From: Utricularia gibba
Taxonomy: Eukaryota > Streptophyta > Magnoliopsida > Lamiales > Lentibulariaceae
Length of the DNA: 64,000 nt
Assembly (NCBI GenBank): GCA_002189035.1
Contig: NEEC01000012.1
Coordinates: 1,798,001-1,862,000, forward strand
Direction: 5' to 3'
Shown here: positions 63,952 to 64,000 of the stretch, piece after piece
How the letters are laid out: each line of letters opens with the position of its first letter
How positions within the stretch are numbered: position 1 is the first letter of the stretch
Made by a program: the position numbers and the translations under genes
The notes under the pieces: generated by a model
Told to the model about the DNA's origin: nothing
Databases searched by the model: none
What the model saw: the letters and a program-made list of their open reading frames with translations, nothing else

Positions 63952-64000
63952 CTGTCCCTCACATAACAGTTAATTAAGTTTACGCATGCACCAGCAGATT

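Overview
This is nuclear DNA from a eudicot plant. The evidence is short GT-AG introns, AT-rich spacers, plant-specific families (GH3, GRAS, HD-Zip I, B-box, PPR-SMR, DUF4408/DUF761), plastid proteins encoded in the nucleus and plant-type Ty1/copia debris. I cannot name the species. I recognise 15 protein-coding genes, one tRNA, one pectinesterase pseudogene fragment, one probably broken host gene, and a nested retrotransposon cluster.

Layout, left to right. 0-1.4 kb: homogentisate dioxygenase (minus, 3' end outside the window). 1.7-2.4 kb: pectinesterase relic. 2.4-5.0 kb: AT-rich spacer with an old direct duplication and a MITE. 5.25-5.86 kb: HD-Zip I gene (HB52-like, minus). 6-9.2 kb: spacer with an unclassified block. 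9.2-14.9 kb: an unidentified host gene apparently split by a rearranged copia element, which itself carries two solo-LTR insertions. 15.5-18.6 kb: calreticulin (plus) with ER-stress elements in its promoter. 18.7-20.9 kb: ribosomal protein L11 methyltransferase-like (minus). 21.9-24.5 kb: Sec61 alpha (minus). 25.3-30.0 kb: MAP4K/STE20 kinase (plus). 30.5-31.8 kb: PP2C (plus). 32.0-34.5 kb: NUG2 GTPase (minus). 34.9-37.0 kb: SVR7-type PPR-SMR (plus). 37.4-39.0 kb: DUF4408/DUF761 protein (plus). 39.1-41.3 kb: CcdA (minus). 42.0 kb: tRNA-Ser(AGA) (minus). 42.2-42.9 kb: PHOS32/34-type universal stress protein (plus). 45.4-45.9 kb: B-box gene (minus). 47.1 kb: array of TGGGCY promoter motifs without a recognised gene. 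50.3-52.2 kb: GH3 amido synthetase (plus). 56.4-58.8 kb: PAT1-branch GRAS gene (minus). 60.3-64 kb: VPS34 PI3-kinase (minus, 5' end outside the window).

The genes are independent units, not an operon. Two head-to-head pairs (Sec61 alpha/MAP4K and NUG2/SVR7) share short intergenic promoters with TGGGCC (site II) motifs. Calreticulin and Sec61 alpha both serve the ER folding and translocation system. CcdA and SVR7 act in plastids. The set HGO, HB52, L11 methyltransferase, CcdA, PHOS32, BBX and GH3 recalls one region of Arabidopsis chromosome 5, so part of the window is probably ancestral gene order.

The best leads are: (1) the copia element arranged RT-RH-LTR-PBS-gag-PR-IN, compatible with insertion of a self-integrated circle; (2) the two solo LTRs inside it, each with a 5-bp target duplication; (3) a canonical ERSE plus UPRE in the calreticulin promoter; (4) at least eleven single-base homopolymer frameshifts, all to the right of 34 kb, which look like assembly error and affect NUG2, BBX, GH3, GRAS and VPS34. 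I saw no clearly new defence, toxin or mobile system.
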